In this document: one piece after another, positions 53,749-62,160 of the stretch
Layout of the letters: each line of letters opens with the position of its first letter
Numbering within the stretch: position 1 is the first letter of the stretch
Assembly (NCBI RefSeq): GCF_020829645.1
Contig: NZ_JAIVFS010000004.1
Coordinates: 162,471 to 226,470, forward strand
DNA from: Nostoc mirabile CHAB5784
Lineage (GTDB): Bacteria; Cyanobacteriota; Cyanobacteriia; Cyanobacteriales; Nostocaceae
Length of the DNA: 64,000 nt
Direction: 5' to 3'
Program-made: the position numbers and the translations under genes
The notes under the pieces: generated by a model
Databases searched by the model: none
Seen by the model: the letters and a program-made list of their open reading frames with translations, nothing else
What the model was told of the DNA's origin: nothing

Positions 53749-54630
53749 ATGGCTATAACTCAAAACTATAGATTAAACCTGATTCAATGGTATCCAGGTC
53801 ACATTGCGAAAGCTGAAAAAAAGCTCAAAGAACAGCTGAAGCGCGTAGATGTGGTGTTTGAGGTACGAGACGCGCGGATTCCCTTAGCGACTCACCATCC
53901 CCAAATAGGTGAGTGGGTGGAGGGTAAGACACGGGTGTTGATACTTAACCGAGTAGATATGATAACGCCGCAAATGCGATCGCTGTGGATTGATTGGTTT
54001 AAACATCAAAGGGAAGTCCCTTATTTTACCAACGCTCAACATGGTAAAGGTATAGCAGAAGTGGCGCGGGCAGCGCAAGCAGCTGGGGTAGAACTTAATC
54101 AAAGAAGAAGCGATCGCGGCATGTTACCCCGTCCAGTGCGGGCTGTAGTGATTGGTTTTCCCAATGTCGGTAAATCAGCTTTAATTAACCGCCTGTTGGG
54201 ACGGCGAGTAGTAGAAAGTGCAGCCCGTCCTGGGGTAACTCGCCAATTACGCTGGGTGCGAATTTCCGAACATTTGGAATTGCTAGATGCTCCTGGTGTC
54301 ATCCCTCTAAGATTAGAAGACCAAGATGCAGCATTGAAATTAGCCATTTGTGATGATATCGGTGAAGCTTCTTACGATAATCAACTAGTAGCAGCAGCCC
54401 TAGTGGATTTACTCAACTATTTGTCAGCTGTAGCCGCAGATTTATTACCAAAGAAACCATTACAGTCTCGTTATCAACTCGATTCGACATCAGACACCGG
54501 AGATACCTATTTGCACGCCTTGGCAGAGCATCGTTACAAAGGTGATATAGAGCGAGCTGCAAGGCAACTTTTAACAGATTTTCGCAAAGGTTTGTTAGGT
54601 GAAATTAGTTTAGAATTACCTCCTAATTAA
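53749..54630 (+). CDS. Ribosome biogenesis GTPase RbgA/YlqF
   Basis: This 293-residue GTPase has the circularly permuted order of its family: NRVD (G4) in ILNRVDMIT comes first, then the P-loop GFPNVGKSALINRLLG (G1), then LLDAPGVIP (G3). The N-terminus YPGHIAKAEKKLKEQLKRVD is also typical. It acts in late 50S subunit assembly. The C-terminal domain (about 200-293) is the usual RNA-binding part. Its start abuts a tandem repeat that may influence translation. Confidence 0.93.
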   Translation: MAITQNYRLNLIQWYPGHIAKAEKKLKEQLKRVDVVFEVRDARIPLATHHPQIGEWVEGKTRVLILNRVDMITPQMRSLWIDWFKHQREVPYFTNAQHGKGIAEVARAAQAAGVELNQRRSDRGMLPRPVRAVVIGFPNVGKSALINRLLGRRVVESAARPGVTRQLRWVRISEHLELLDAPGVIPLRLEDQDAALKLAICDDIGEASYDNQLVAAALVDLLNYLSAVAADLLPKKPLQSRYQLDSTSDTGDTYLHALAEHRYKGDIERAARQLLTDFRKGLLGEISLELPPN

Positions 54631-54657
54631 ATTAGGGTGACAGAAAAGGAAAATTTG

Positions 54658-55322
54658 TTAATTTCTCATTTTTAATTTAGCAGCCCGCGCCCTTAAAATT
54701 AACATAGTTCCTTCTGGAAATAACATACCAAGTAATAGGCTTTTTAGACTAAGGTTTTTCCCACTCTCACTTACTAAAATACCTTCCAATATTAGAGAAG
54801 GTATTAATATTCCTCCAAAAATGAATAAATTAGAAAATATTAATCTTCTTTTTGCTAGAACAGTTAATATCGTTAAGCCAAACCCTAAAGGAATAAAAGT
54901 TAGTGCATAGTAAAAAATCCTCTGATTTTTAGGTATTAATTCCAATAAATTCAAAGAGGAAAAATTCTGTAAATTATCTACATATACTTGGATAGTTGCT
55001 CTGGAATAAGTGATGATTAGATGGTGAGGTTTAGTGTCTGTAAAAATATTATACCAATTCTGCATGAAGATGCACATAATAAGACCCCCCTGTAGTCCTC
55101 CCGATGCTTTGGGGGGACGGCGTAGCCGGGGGGTAAATATATGCAGCTTCACAAAGAAACGGTATTAGGTATATTCAGTCTTAAATCTGCTCCATTTTCT
55201 CCAGTTATCGGCGTTGGTAATCGAAAATCTAAGTTATTTCCCTGCTGTCCCAGTGTCAAATTGCGACGTAGGGAAGTGCCGGAAATCGAAATAATGCGGG
55301 CAGGGCCAAAAGGAGGTAAAGC
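54658..55322 (-). pseudogene. LamG-like/membrane protein gene interrupted by a MITE
   Basis: Reading the minus strand from 55322, the frame ARIISISGTSLRRNLTLGQQ, GNNLDFRLPTPITGENGADL, RLNIP runs to the family D element at 55164. Directly past the element it continues NIFTDTKPHHLIITYSRATI, QVYVDNLQN, a LamG/concanavalin-type domain, followed by three or four membrane helices (about 54690-54960). Removing the element and one TTA restores a single frame through LNIPNIFTDT. The 116-base insert is not a multiple of three and breaks the gene. The 5' part upstream of 55322 is also lost into repeats. Confidence 0.75.
55052..55164. mobile_element. MITE family D inside the LamG-like gene (TTA target duplication)
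   Basis: It starts TACCAATTCTGCATGAAG and ends CAAAGAAACGGTA, with TTA on both sides (55049-55051 and 55165-55167). It is 113 bases long and close to the copy at 59025-59138 in size and ends; the interior holds GACCCCCC…GGGGGG. Confidence 0.85.
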
Positions 55323-55622
55323 AGGAAATTAGCCCCCTGCCTTTTAAGGGGGGTTGGGGGGATCTTCGCTCGATAAACAGCCGCAGTCTGAACTTACCGC
55401 GCTGGCTCACAAAACTGAAAATTTGCTGGCTCCCCTTCACAACGAGATTCAAACCCACTCTGAACTGAACCTACAACAAAATTGCCTCTTTCAACGTAAT
55501 ATCCATCACATGCAGTTGTCGGAATCCAGTTAACAGTGTCATAAAGAAAAGGTGAAGGTTAACCTGTAGGGTATAACTTACCTTAGAGTTGCTTGCACCT
55601 CTAGCTTCGATGGATCACACTC
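55323..55622. other. Gap with GGGGGATC repeat upstream of the cyclase
   Basis: CCCCCTGCCTTTTAAGGGGG and TTGGGGGGATCTTCG at about 55332-55372 belong to the repeat found in nnr and in family C copy 2. The rest is non-coding as far as I can see. Confidence 0.5.
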
Positions 55623-57275
55623 ATGACTGAACTGACGCTACGCCTACAAGAGGGAGATACCGAGACAACGATCGCAGTTGATCAAGATATATTCACAATT
55701 GGTCGTTTGCCGGAATGTAACCTGTACTTACCTTTTGCTGGAGTATCTCGCAACCATGCCCGCTTGCTGAAAACAGCTGACGGTGTGTGGACTATTGAGG
55801 ATCTGGGCAGCAAAAACGGGACGCAAGTAAATAAATATCTTGTTAACTTTCCCCAAGAGTTACATCACGGCGATATCATTTGGCTGGGCAATGTTAGCCT
55901 GGTAGTGCTGCTCACAAGCCCTGTTTCCCAACAGACACTTGGGTATCCTGGAACTTCCGACATTAATGAACAAAGAACAATTCTTCACAATGTCGAACAA
56001 TTACAACAGCAATGGATCGCAGCTGATAGCAAAGATGGCAACATCAACAATAAAGACAAAACCATTGCCCGTCTCAAAGACTTAGTGGACATAGCTAAAA
56101 ATCTTTGTGCGGCGGCGTCTATAGAAGAGATTTTTTCTCAAGTGCAGCAAGTGGTTTTTCGTTACCTTGATAGTATCGATCGCTTGGCATTATTAATTGA
56201 TGTTAATGGTTGCGGTCAATTAGAATTAGTGAATGCTGCCACTAGAAATGTTTCCCAGCAAAAACATCTCCCCTCTGATGGAAGTTGGATTAGTCGTAGT
56301 ATCTGTCAAAAGGTATTTGACGAAAAAGTTGTCATTCAAACCGCCGATACCCAGCAGGATGAACGGTTTGCTAGTGAACAGAGTATTTTGTTCAAAGGCA
56401 TTCGCAGCGCGATGGCAGTGCCTTTATGGGATGAAAATAAAGTTGTGGGCGTACTGTATGCCGATGCCAATCTTTCTTCTTACCATTGGGCAAATGAAGG
56501 CGAAGAAGAACTCAGCTTTTTTTCAGCTTTAGCAAACATTGTGGCTTCTAGCGTCCAGCGTTGGTTGCTGGTAGAGAAACTCAAAACTGAAGAAATGATT
56601 CGTCACCGACTAGAACGCTATCATTCTCCAGCAGTCGTACAGCAGTTGATATCTTTAGGTGCATTACCGGGTGGTCGTTTAGCTCCCACCGAGAGCGAAA
56701 TCAGTATTTTGTTTGCAGATTTGGTTGGCTTTACGGCAATTTCTGAACGGTTAACGCCAACTGCGATCGCCCAACTATTAAATAATTTATTTGAAGAAAT
56801 GCTAAAAGAAGTCTTTACTTGGGGCGGCACTTTAGATAAATATATTGGCGATTGTATTATGGCATTTTTTGGCGCTCCAGAACCGCAACCAGATCACGCC
56901 GATCGCGCTGTTGCTGCTGCTAAAGGGATGCTCACTCGTCTCGAACATCTTAATGCCAACGGTTTTTGGCACGAACCGCTTCAATTACGTATTGCTATTA
57001 ATAGCGGTAAGGCTGTTGTGGGAGATGTCGGTAGTTCCCAAAGGGTAGATTATACGGCATTAGGCGCGACGATTAATCTTGCTGCTCGCATGGAAGCAGT
57101 TTGTCCACCTAGTGAATGCGTGATTAGTGAAGCCACTCATAAAATGCTTTCACTGCCTTCAGACTTTGAGGAAATGGGAGATTATCGTTTCAAAGGTATT
57201 GAGCGATTAGTTAAGGTTTATCAGACAAAATTGCAGCCAATGCCAACAATTATTAATCCATTTATTAATCTTTAG
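55623..57275 (+). CDS. FHA-GAF class III nucleotidyl (probably adenylyl) cyclase
   Basis: This 550-residue protein has an FHA domain (about 24-95; FTIGRLPECN, SRNHARL, LGSKNGTQVN), a GAF domain (about 160-315) and a class III cyclase domain (about 355-540). Metal-binding Asp366 (ILFADLVGFT) and Asp410 (DKYIGDCIMAFFG) are present. Lys406 and Thr478 (VDYTALGATINLAARME) match the Lys/Thr pair that selects ATP in cyanobacterial cyclases, and Asn485/Arg489 complete the site, so cAMP is the likely product. The FHA domain suggests control by a phosphothreonine partner and GAF by a small ligand. Soluble. Confidence 0.92.
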   Translation: MTELTLRLQEGDTETTIAVDQDIFTIGRLPECNLYLPFAGVSRNHARLLKTADGVWTIEDLGSKNGTQVNKYLVNFPQELHHGDIIWLGNVSLVVLLTSPVSQQTLGYPGTSDINEQRTILHNVEQLQQQWIAADSKDGNINNKDKTIARLKDLVDIAKNLCAAASIEEIFSQVQQVVFRYLDSIDRLALLIDVNGCGQLELVNAATRNVSQQKHLPSDGSWISRSICQKVFDEKVVIQTADTQQDERFASEQSILFKGIRSAMAVPLWDENKVVGVLYADANLSSYHWANEGEEELSFFSALANIVASSVQRWLLVEKLKTEEMIRHRLERYHSPAVVQQLISLGALPGGRLAPTESEISILFADLVGFTAISERLTPTAIAQLLNNLFEEMLKEVFTWGGTLDKYIGDCIMAFFGAPEPQPDHADRAVAAAKGMLTRLEHLNANGFWHEPLQLRIAINSGKAVVGDVGSSQRVDYTALGATINLAARMEAVCPPSECVISEATHKMLSLPSDFEEMGDYRFKGIERLVKVYQTKLQPMPTIINPFINL

Positions 57276-58032
57276 GCATTGGGCATAATAGGGAATGGGA
57301 AATAGGAAAAAATTGCTAATTATGAATTACGTTAGGGACTTTCAAATAAAAAATATCTAACTATTTATTGTGGAGTGGGCGTCTCGCCCGCCCCATTGGT
57401 GTCAACTTAAAGTTAAGGAGCAATTGTCAATAAGTCATCCTACTCAAAAGCTTGCTGAAATCAAATTAGTTGATTTAAGAAAAGCGATCGCTTTTCTCTT
57501 GAGTGACGATGGCGTATCCGCCCGCTTTATAGTGAGCGCACTTTTTAAAGTTGGTAACAACTTTATAGCAGTTCAATAATTTCAGTAGCTCTTTAACTAT
57601 ACGATAAGGTATATTTTCACACTTAAATAACTTTGGTCATAAGTCTACAAATGCGATCGCCTACGGTGGGTAAGTACGCCATCACTTTTCTCTTCAGTGG
57701 CACTGTTCACCACTGAAGATGTTTAGTAAGCGCCTGATTGTAGCGATCGCTTGATTCATATTTTGGTTCAGCAAAACCGGAAATTTTCTATATTGTTTTC
57801 TAAATGGGGTCTGTATACGGAAAAAGTTTGTATATTGTCCAAAAATAAATATTACAGAGAAAGTTTCTATATATTTATAACAAATTAAGTAAATAGGCGG
57901 AGAAGCTTTGGTATATTATTGGTGTTATAACAAACCTCTGTAACAGTACCAATTTCAAAATACCCGGTTGGAAATTACAGGTAGCGAACAACCTAATTAA
58001 CAAGTATCTTAGACATCTGTAAGGTTAAACTT
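57276..58032. other. Gap after the cyclase with a lone family A left end
   Basis: GGGACTTTCAAATAAAAAAT begins at 57335, with no right end. GGGCGTCTCGCCCGCCCC at about 57378 is a common repeat. Several HIP1 sites occur. A weak 69-residue frame at 57370-57579 starts in the repeat and is rejected. Confidence 0.55.
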
Positions 58033-59001
58033 ATGACTTCATTTGCTTCTCTCTATGAGAAATTTGATGCTTTTCAAGCTCGAAAACTTGCAGGATTAAT
58101 TCAACAAGCGTATGACCAATTTGACCTAAGAGGAACAGGGATTTGGAAACTTGAAGGGTCTCACGAATTAGTTGGTCAACTTGGTAGAGAAGAAGTTCCC
58201 TTTGGTTTTGTTGTCTCTGAAACCGATAGCAATAATGTAGTGGTTGTATTTCGAGGCACAAAAAGATTTATAGAGTGGTTCAAAGACGCGAATATTCAAC
58301 TTGTTTCTTACAGAAACAGCACAGAAAAGAATGGACTAACGGTGAAAGCAACTTGGGATATTGCTGATGGTGTTACTCAGGAGTCTTCAAGCGAAATTCC
58401 GACTATTAATGATTTTGGCGATGTAACCGCAGGTTTTCGAGCGATCTACATTAATCTCCGGCAACAGATGGTTAGAGCACTCGATCAATGCTCGGCAGAT
58501 TCTCGAATTTTTGTAACGGGACATAGCCTCGGTGGTGCGTTAGCCACTTTGGCAATTCCGGATATTCTCAACAATACTCAGTTTAATAACCATCAAAAGA
58601 TTGAACTGTATACCTTTGCAAGTCCACGATGTGGGGACAGGACTTTTGCTACTGCCTTTCAAGAGACAGGCATACAGCACTGGAGAATTGCAAATACTGA
58701 AGATTTTGTGACGACGCTTCCATTCCCAACAGGAAATGTTTTTAGAGCGGAATCACCAATGAAATCACCAGAGGCAGAACTCGGTCAAGGTGGAGTAAAC
58801 GGTGTGGATGAAAATCCAAATCCAATTTTTGGGTTTTTCAAAGAAATGTATAACAGAAGAAAAAGAAGAATGCCAGACTACGTACATACTGGTACACCTA
58901 TCTATTTTACATTTCACGCATCTGCTCTAGAAATGCATCATAATTTGCATGGGGTTTATATGAATGGAATTGGTCAAGACCCACTTAATATTAGAAAATA
59001 A
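58033..59001 (+). CDS. Class 3 lipase family protein
   Basis: This 322-residue protein is an alpha/beta hydrolase of lipase class 3. It has VVVFRGTKRFIEWFKD (oxyanion region), the nucleophile Ser165 in VTGHSLGGALATL, YTFASPRCGDRTFA, an Asp in NTEDFVTTLPF and a late His in FHASALEMHHNLHGVY. Such enzymes hydrolyse acylglycerols or galactolipids; the substrate is unassigned. No signal peptide is present, so it is probably cytoplasmic or membrane-peripheral. Length is normal for bacterial members. Confidence 0.9.
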   Translation: MTSFASLYEKFDAFQARKLAGLIQQAYDQFDLRGTGIWKLEGSHELVGQLGREEVPFGFVVSETDSNNVVVVFRGTKRFIEWFKDANIQLVSYRNSTEKNGLTVKATWDIADGVTQESSSEIPTINDFGDVTAGFRAIYINLRQQMVRALDQCSADSRIFVTGHSLGGALATLAIPDILNNTQFNNHQKIELYTFASPRCGDRTFATAFQETGIQHWRIANTEDFVTTLPFPTGNVFRAESPMKSPEAELGQGGVNGVDENPNPIFGFFKEMYNRRKRRMPDYVHTGTPIYFTFHASALEMHHNLHGVYMNGIGQDPLNIRK

Positions 59002-59024
59002 TTTGTTAGTAAAATTTTGGCTGA

Positions 59025-59138
59025 TACCAATTCTCTCTGAAGCTGCACATTATTTTTACCCCTCCCAACCTCCCCTTAACAAGGTGAAGTGCCGCAGGCG
59101 GTGGGGTTCTTTCTATGCGTCTTCATAAAGAATTGGTA
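59025..59138. mobile_element. MITE family D, complete copy (TGA target duplication)
   Basis: It starts TACCAATTCTCTCTGAAG and ends CATAAAGAATTGGTA, with TGA on both sides (59022-59024 and 59139-59141). It is 114 bases, 23 bases after the lipase stop. Confidence 0.85.
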
Positions 59139-59277
59139 TGACTATGCAAAATATTAAATTGGAGGTGATCAAGACTTAAGTTTTTAGTTTTTAGAGCGAA
59201 TCAATTTATAAAATTTGGGAGATGCTTAACCCTAGTATCAGTTGATTTTCGTGTCTTCTATAGGTAGTAAAAAGTAA

Positions 59278-59748
59278 ATGGATAATGACTTAAACAAAAT
59301 ATCAATGTCTGACTTTCAGAAAGAATTCATTCTTTTAGAGTATTCTGAGATTCGCAGACAGAACCAATCCTACTTTGAAGAAAGTAATAATTTGGCTCGT
59401 TATGCAGTAATCATTGCAGGTTTAGTTTGGACATGGTTATTAATACAAAAACCTCCACAAAGAGTAACTATAATTGCAAGTTGGTTGCCACTATTGACTT
59501 CTCTCTTGTTCACAGCTAGAGTTATTACTCTTTGGCTTGAGTTACTGCACCGAAGCAGATATATAAAAAACATTGAAGAAATGCTTAATATTCCAAAAAA
59601 CTCAAATCCAAATGACCCTAAATTTGAATTTGGATTCGAGAAGAATCTTCCAACAAATGGGATAAGTTGGATTTTTGGGAGTGCAGCCGCTTTCTGGATT
59701 ATATTAATAATTACTACAGCAGTAGTACCAAAGCTATTATTTGGCTGA
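59278..59748 (+). CDS. Hypothetical three-helix membrane protein
   Basis: This 156-residue protein has a soluble N-terminus (FQKEFILLEYSEIRRQNQSY), two helices close together (about 40-60 and 66-88, with PPQRVT between), an amphipathic linker, and a third helix (about 130-153). The pattern resembles small cyanobacterial proteins with an N-terminal helical hairpin, but I cannot name a family. Confidence 0.6.
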   Translation: MDNDLNKISMSDFQKEFILLEYSEIRRQNQSYFEESNNLARYAVIIAGLVWTWLLIQKPPQRVTIIASWLPLLTSLLFTARVITLWLELLHRSRYIKNIEEMLNIPKNSNPNDPKFEFGFEKNLPTNGISWIFGSAAAFWIILIITTAVVPKLLFG

Positions 59749-59792
59749 TCCTACTTAATTTTGAGATGAAGTTGAATAGCCTCATGCTCAAT

Positions 59793-60416
59793 TTAGCTGA
59801 CCGTGCCAGCGCGAAAAATTTGCTCTGCGGTCAAATTAAACTGTGGAAAAGTTGGCGACTGGATACAGTCATCTCCTCGAAATTTACTAACGCGATACTC
59901 ACCTTCTTCTAAAGAGCAAACCAAAATAGTAGGTTGTTTGGGCTTGCCAATAAATTCTCTACCACCCAATGCACCATAATCTACAATCCAGTATTCAGAA
60001 ATTCCCATTTCTTCATAATCAGCGTATTTTTTCAGATAATCATCACGCCAATTGGTACTTACCACCTCAATTACTAAAGGAATTGATGCTGCTTGAGTAA
60101 CAGTTGATTCTTTTTTCCACAATGGTTCATTAACCAAATTAGTAAGATTTAGGAGCAGCAAATCTGGCGAATAAGCTGATTCGTTTTCAAGTGGTTTAAC
60201 TAATACTGTTTTTGGTATACCATACCGCAGTCCGAGGCGACTATATTCTAAAGTTATTTTTGTAGATAAAAATACAATAATCTCTTCATGGTCGCCTGTT
60301 GGTTGGGGCATTTCTACTACTACTCCATCATATAGTTCGTAACGTTGTCCTGTGTTATCTGGATATTTAGCAACGAATTCATCGAATGTAACTACTTTGC
60401 GTAAGACTTGAGTCAT
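59793..60416 (-). CDS. Uma2-family (PD-(D/E)xK-type) protein
   Basis: From the ATG at 60416 the product is 207 residues; an ATG at 60431 would add five. The Uma2 pattern is clear: VTFDEFVAKYP, GQRYELYDGVVVEM, AYSPDLLLLN and IPLVIEVVSTNWRDDYLKK, then YADYEEMGISEYWIVD. Uma2 proteins have the core of the PD-(D/E)xK nuclease fold and are vastly expanded in cyanobacteria; their biological role is unsettled. Confidence 0.9.
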   Translation of the reverse strand: MTQVLRKVVTFDEFVAKYPDNTGQRYELYDGVVVEMPQPTGDHEEIIVFLSTKITLEYSRLGLRYGIPKTVLVKPLENESAYSPDLLLLNLTNLVNEPLWKKESTVTQAASIPLVIEVVSTNWRDDYLKKYADYEEMGISEYWIVDYGALGGREFIGKPKQPTILVCSLEEGEYRVSKFRGDDCIQSPTFPQFNLTAEQIFRAGTVS

Positions 60417-60643
60417 AGCTTGATTCCTCAATTGTGCAAATTATAACAACTTTAATTGTATTTAAATCATCAATATTAATACTTATTGATTGGTATACTT
60501 TAATTAAATTAAAGTTGCAAAATTGTAATATTGGGCAGCTAATTCTTAGCTAAAAGACTAGAATTTAGGTAGTAGCTTCCTAAATTTATATGTATAACAT
60601 TAGGAAGCCTACTTCAAGCTATTTTTTAACGGGAGGTCAGGTA

Positions 60644-62011
60644 ATGGCGATCGCCACCATTAATCCCGCCACTGGGGAAACTTTTCAAACCTTTGAGCCA
60701 CTCAATGATGCAGAAATTGCCGCTAAACTCGATTTAGCTAATCAGACTTTTGAACAGTATCGTCAGACTAGTTTTTTGACGCGATCGCACTGGCTACAAA
60801 AGGCTGCTGATATTTTAGAGCAAGACAAAGCAGAATTTGCGAAGTTAATGACTCTAGAAATGGGTAAACCATTTAAAGCTGCGATCGCGGAAGTCGAAAA
60901 ATGCGCCGTCGTCTGTCGCTACTATGCCGAACACGCCCCTGGTTTTTTGGCTGATGTCAGTGTAAAAACTGATGCCAGCCAGAGTTTTATACGTTATCAA
61001 CCAATGGGCGCAATTCTCGCGGTGATGCCGTGGAATTTCCCCTTCTGGCAAGTGTTCCGCTTTGGTGCACCAGCGCTAATGGCGGGAAATGTCGGCTTAC
61101 TCAAACATGCTTCCAATGTGCCGCAGTGCGCCTTGGCAATTGAAGATATTATCCGACGGGCAGGTTTTCCTGAAGGTGCGTTTCAAACTCTATTAATAGG
61201 CGCTGCCAAAGTCGCCGATTTAATGACTGATGACCGCGTAAAAGCTGCTACATTGACCGGAAGCGAACCAGCCGGTGCATCCCTCGCTGTCGCCGCCGGG
61301 AAACAAATTAAAAAAACCGTTTTGGAATTGGGAGGAAGTGACCCGTTTATTGTGTTAGAAAGTGCTGACTTAGAGACAGCAGTTGTCACAGCTACTACAG
61401 CGCGGATGTTGAATAACGGGCAATCATGTATTGCAGCGAAACGTTTTATTGTCGCAGAAGCGATCGCAGACAAATTTGAAAAATTACTTTTAGAAAAATT
61501 TGAGTCGCTGAAAGTAGGCGATCCCATGCAACCAGATACCGATTTAGGCCCACTGGCTACTCCTGGTATTCTCCAGGATTTAGATCAACAAGTGCAAAAT
61601 GCTATTAGCAGTGGTGCTAAAGTCCTCACCGGTGGACATCCTTTATCAGATCGTCCTGGAAACTTTTATCCACCAACGATTATCATAGGTATCCCGCCTG
61701 AAGCACCAATTGCCAAAGAAGAATTCTTTGGCCCGGTAGCCTTGTTATTCCGGGTTCCAGATATCGATGCTGCCATTAAACTCGCTAATGACTCACCCTT
61801 CGGCTTAGGTGCAAGTGCTTGGACAACCAATAAACAAGAGAGCGATCGCTTGGTTGAGGAAATCGAAGCTGGTGCCGTGTTTATCAACAGTATGGTCAAA
61901 TCCGATCCTCGGTTGCCCTTTGGTGGCATCAAGCGTTCTGGATATGGCAGAGAATTGAGTATCCAGGGTATACATGAGTTTGTCAATCTTAAAACCGTGT
62001 GGGTTAAATAA
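60644..62011 (+). CDS. Succinate-semialdehyde dehydrogenase (NAD(P)+)
   Basis: The ATG at 60644, with GGGAGG about seven bases before it, gives 455 residues; an upstream ATG at 60590 is less likely. This is an aldehyde dehydrogenase with Glu228 (VLELGGSDPF) and the catalytic Cys262 (NNGQSCIAAKRF), plus the GabD-like ends PATGETFQTF and RELSIQGIHEFVNLKTVWVK. It oxidises succinic semialdehyde to succinate. Paired with the downstream 2-OG decarboxylase it replaces 2-OG dehydrogenase in the cyanobacterial TCA cycle. The gap to the next gene holds only heptamer repeats. Confidence 0.93.
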   Translation: MAIATINPATGETFQTFEPLNDAEIAAKLDLANQTFEQYRQTSFLTRSHWLQKAADILEQDKAEFAKLMTLEMGKPFKAAIAEVEKCAVVCRYYAEHAPGFLADVSVKTDASQSFIRYQPMGAILAVMPWNFPFWQVFRFGAPALMAGNVGLLKHASNVPQCALAIEDIIRRAGFPEGAFQTLLIGAAKVADLMTDDRVKAATLTGSEPAGASLAVAAGKQIKKTVLELGGSDPFIVLESADLETAVVTATTARMLNNGQSCIAAKRFIVAEAIADKFEKLLLEKFESLKVGDPMQPDTDLGPLATPGILQDLDQQVQNAISSGAKVLTGGHPLSDRPGNFYPPTIIIGIPPEAPIAKEEFFGPVALLFRVPDIDAAIKLANDSPFGLGASAWTTNKQESDRLVEEIEAGAVFINSMVKSDPRLPFGGIKRSGYGRELSIQGIHEFVNLKTVWVK

Positions 62012-62100
62012 TTAGTCATTAGTCATTGGTCATTGGTCATTGGTCATTGGTCATTGGTCATTAGTCATTGGTCATTGGTCATTGGTCAAAGGACAAAGGA
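62012..62100. repeat. GTCATTGGTCATT heptamer repeats between the two TCA-bypass genes
   Basis: About ten GTCATTG/GTCATTA heptamers begin right after the SSADH stop, followed by GGACAAA and TGACTAATGAC units. They extend an in-frame leader of the next gene to 62068 that is repeat-derived and rejected as coding. Confidence 0.85.
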
Positions 62101-62160
62101 CAAATGACTAATGACAAAGAACAAAAGTCTTATTCGTTAATAGAGTTGTCGGGAAATAAA

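Noticed and set aside
55234..55458. 74-residue minus-strand frame
   Set aside because: Runs through the GGGGGATC repeat in a frame other than that of the LamG remnant; not supported.
57370..57579. 69-residue frame after the cyclase gene
   Set aside because: Starts inside a repeat (GGGCGTCTCGCCCGCCCC) and shows no domain or ribosome site.
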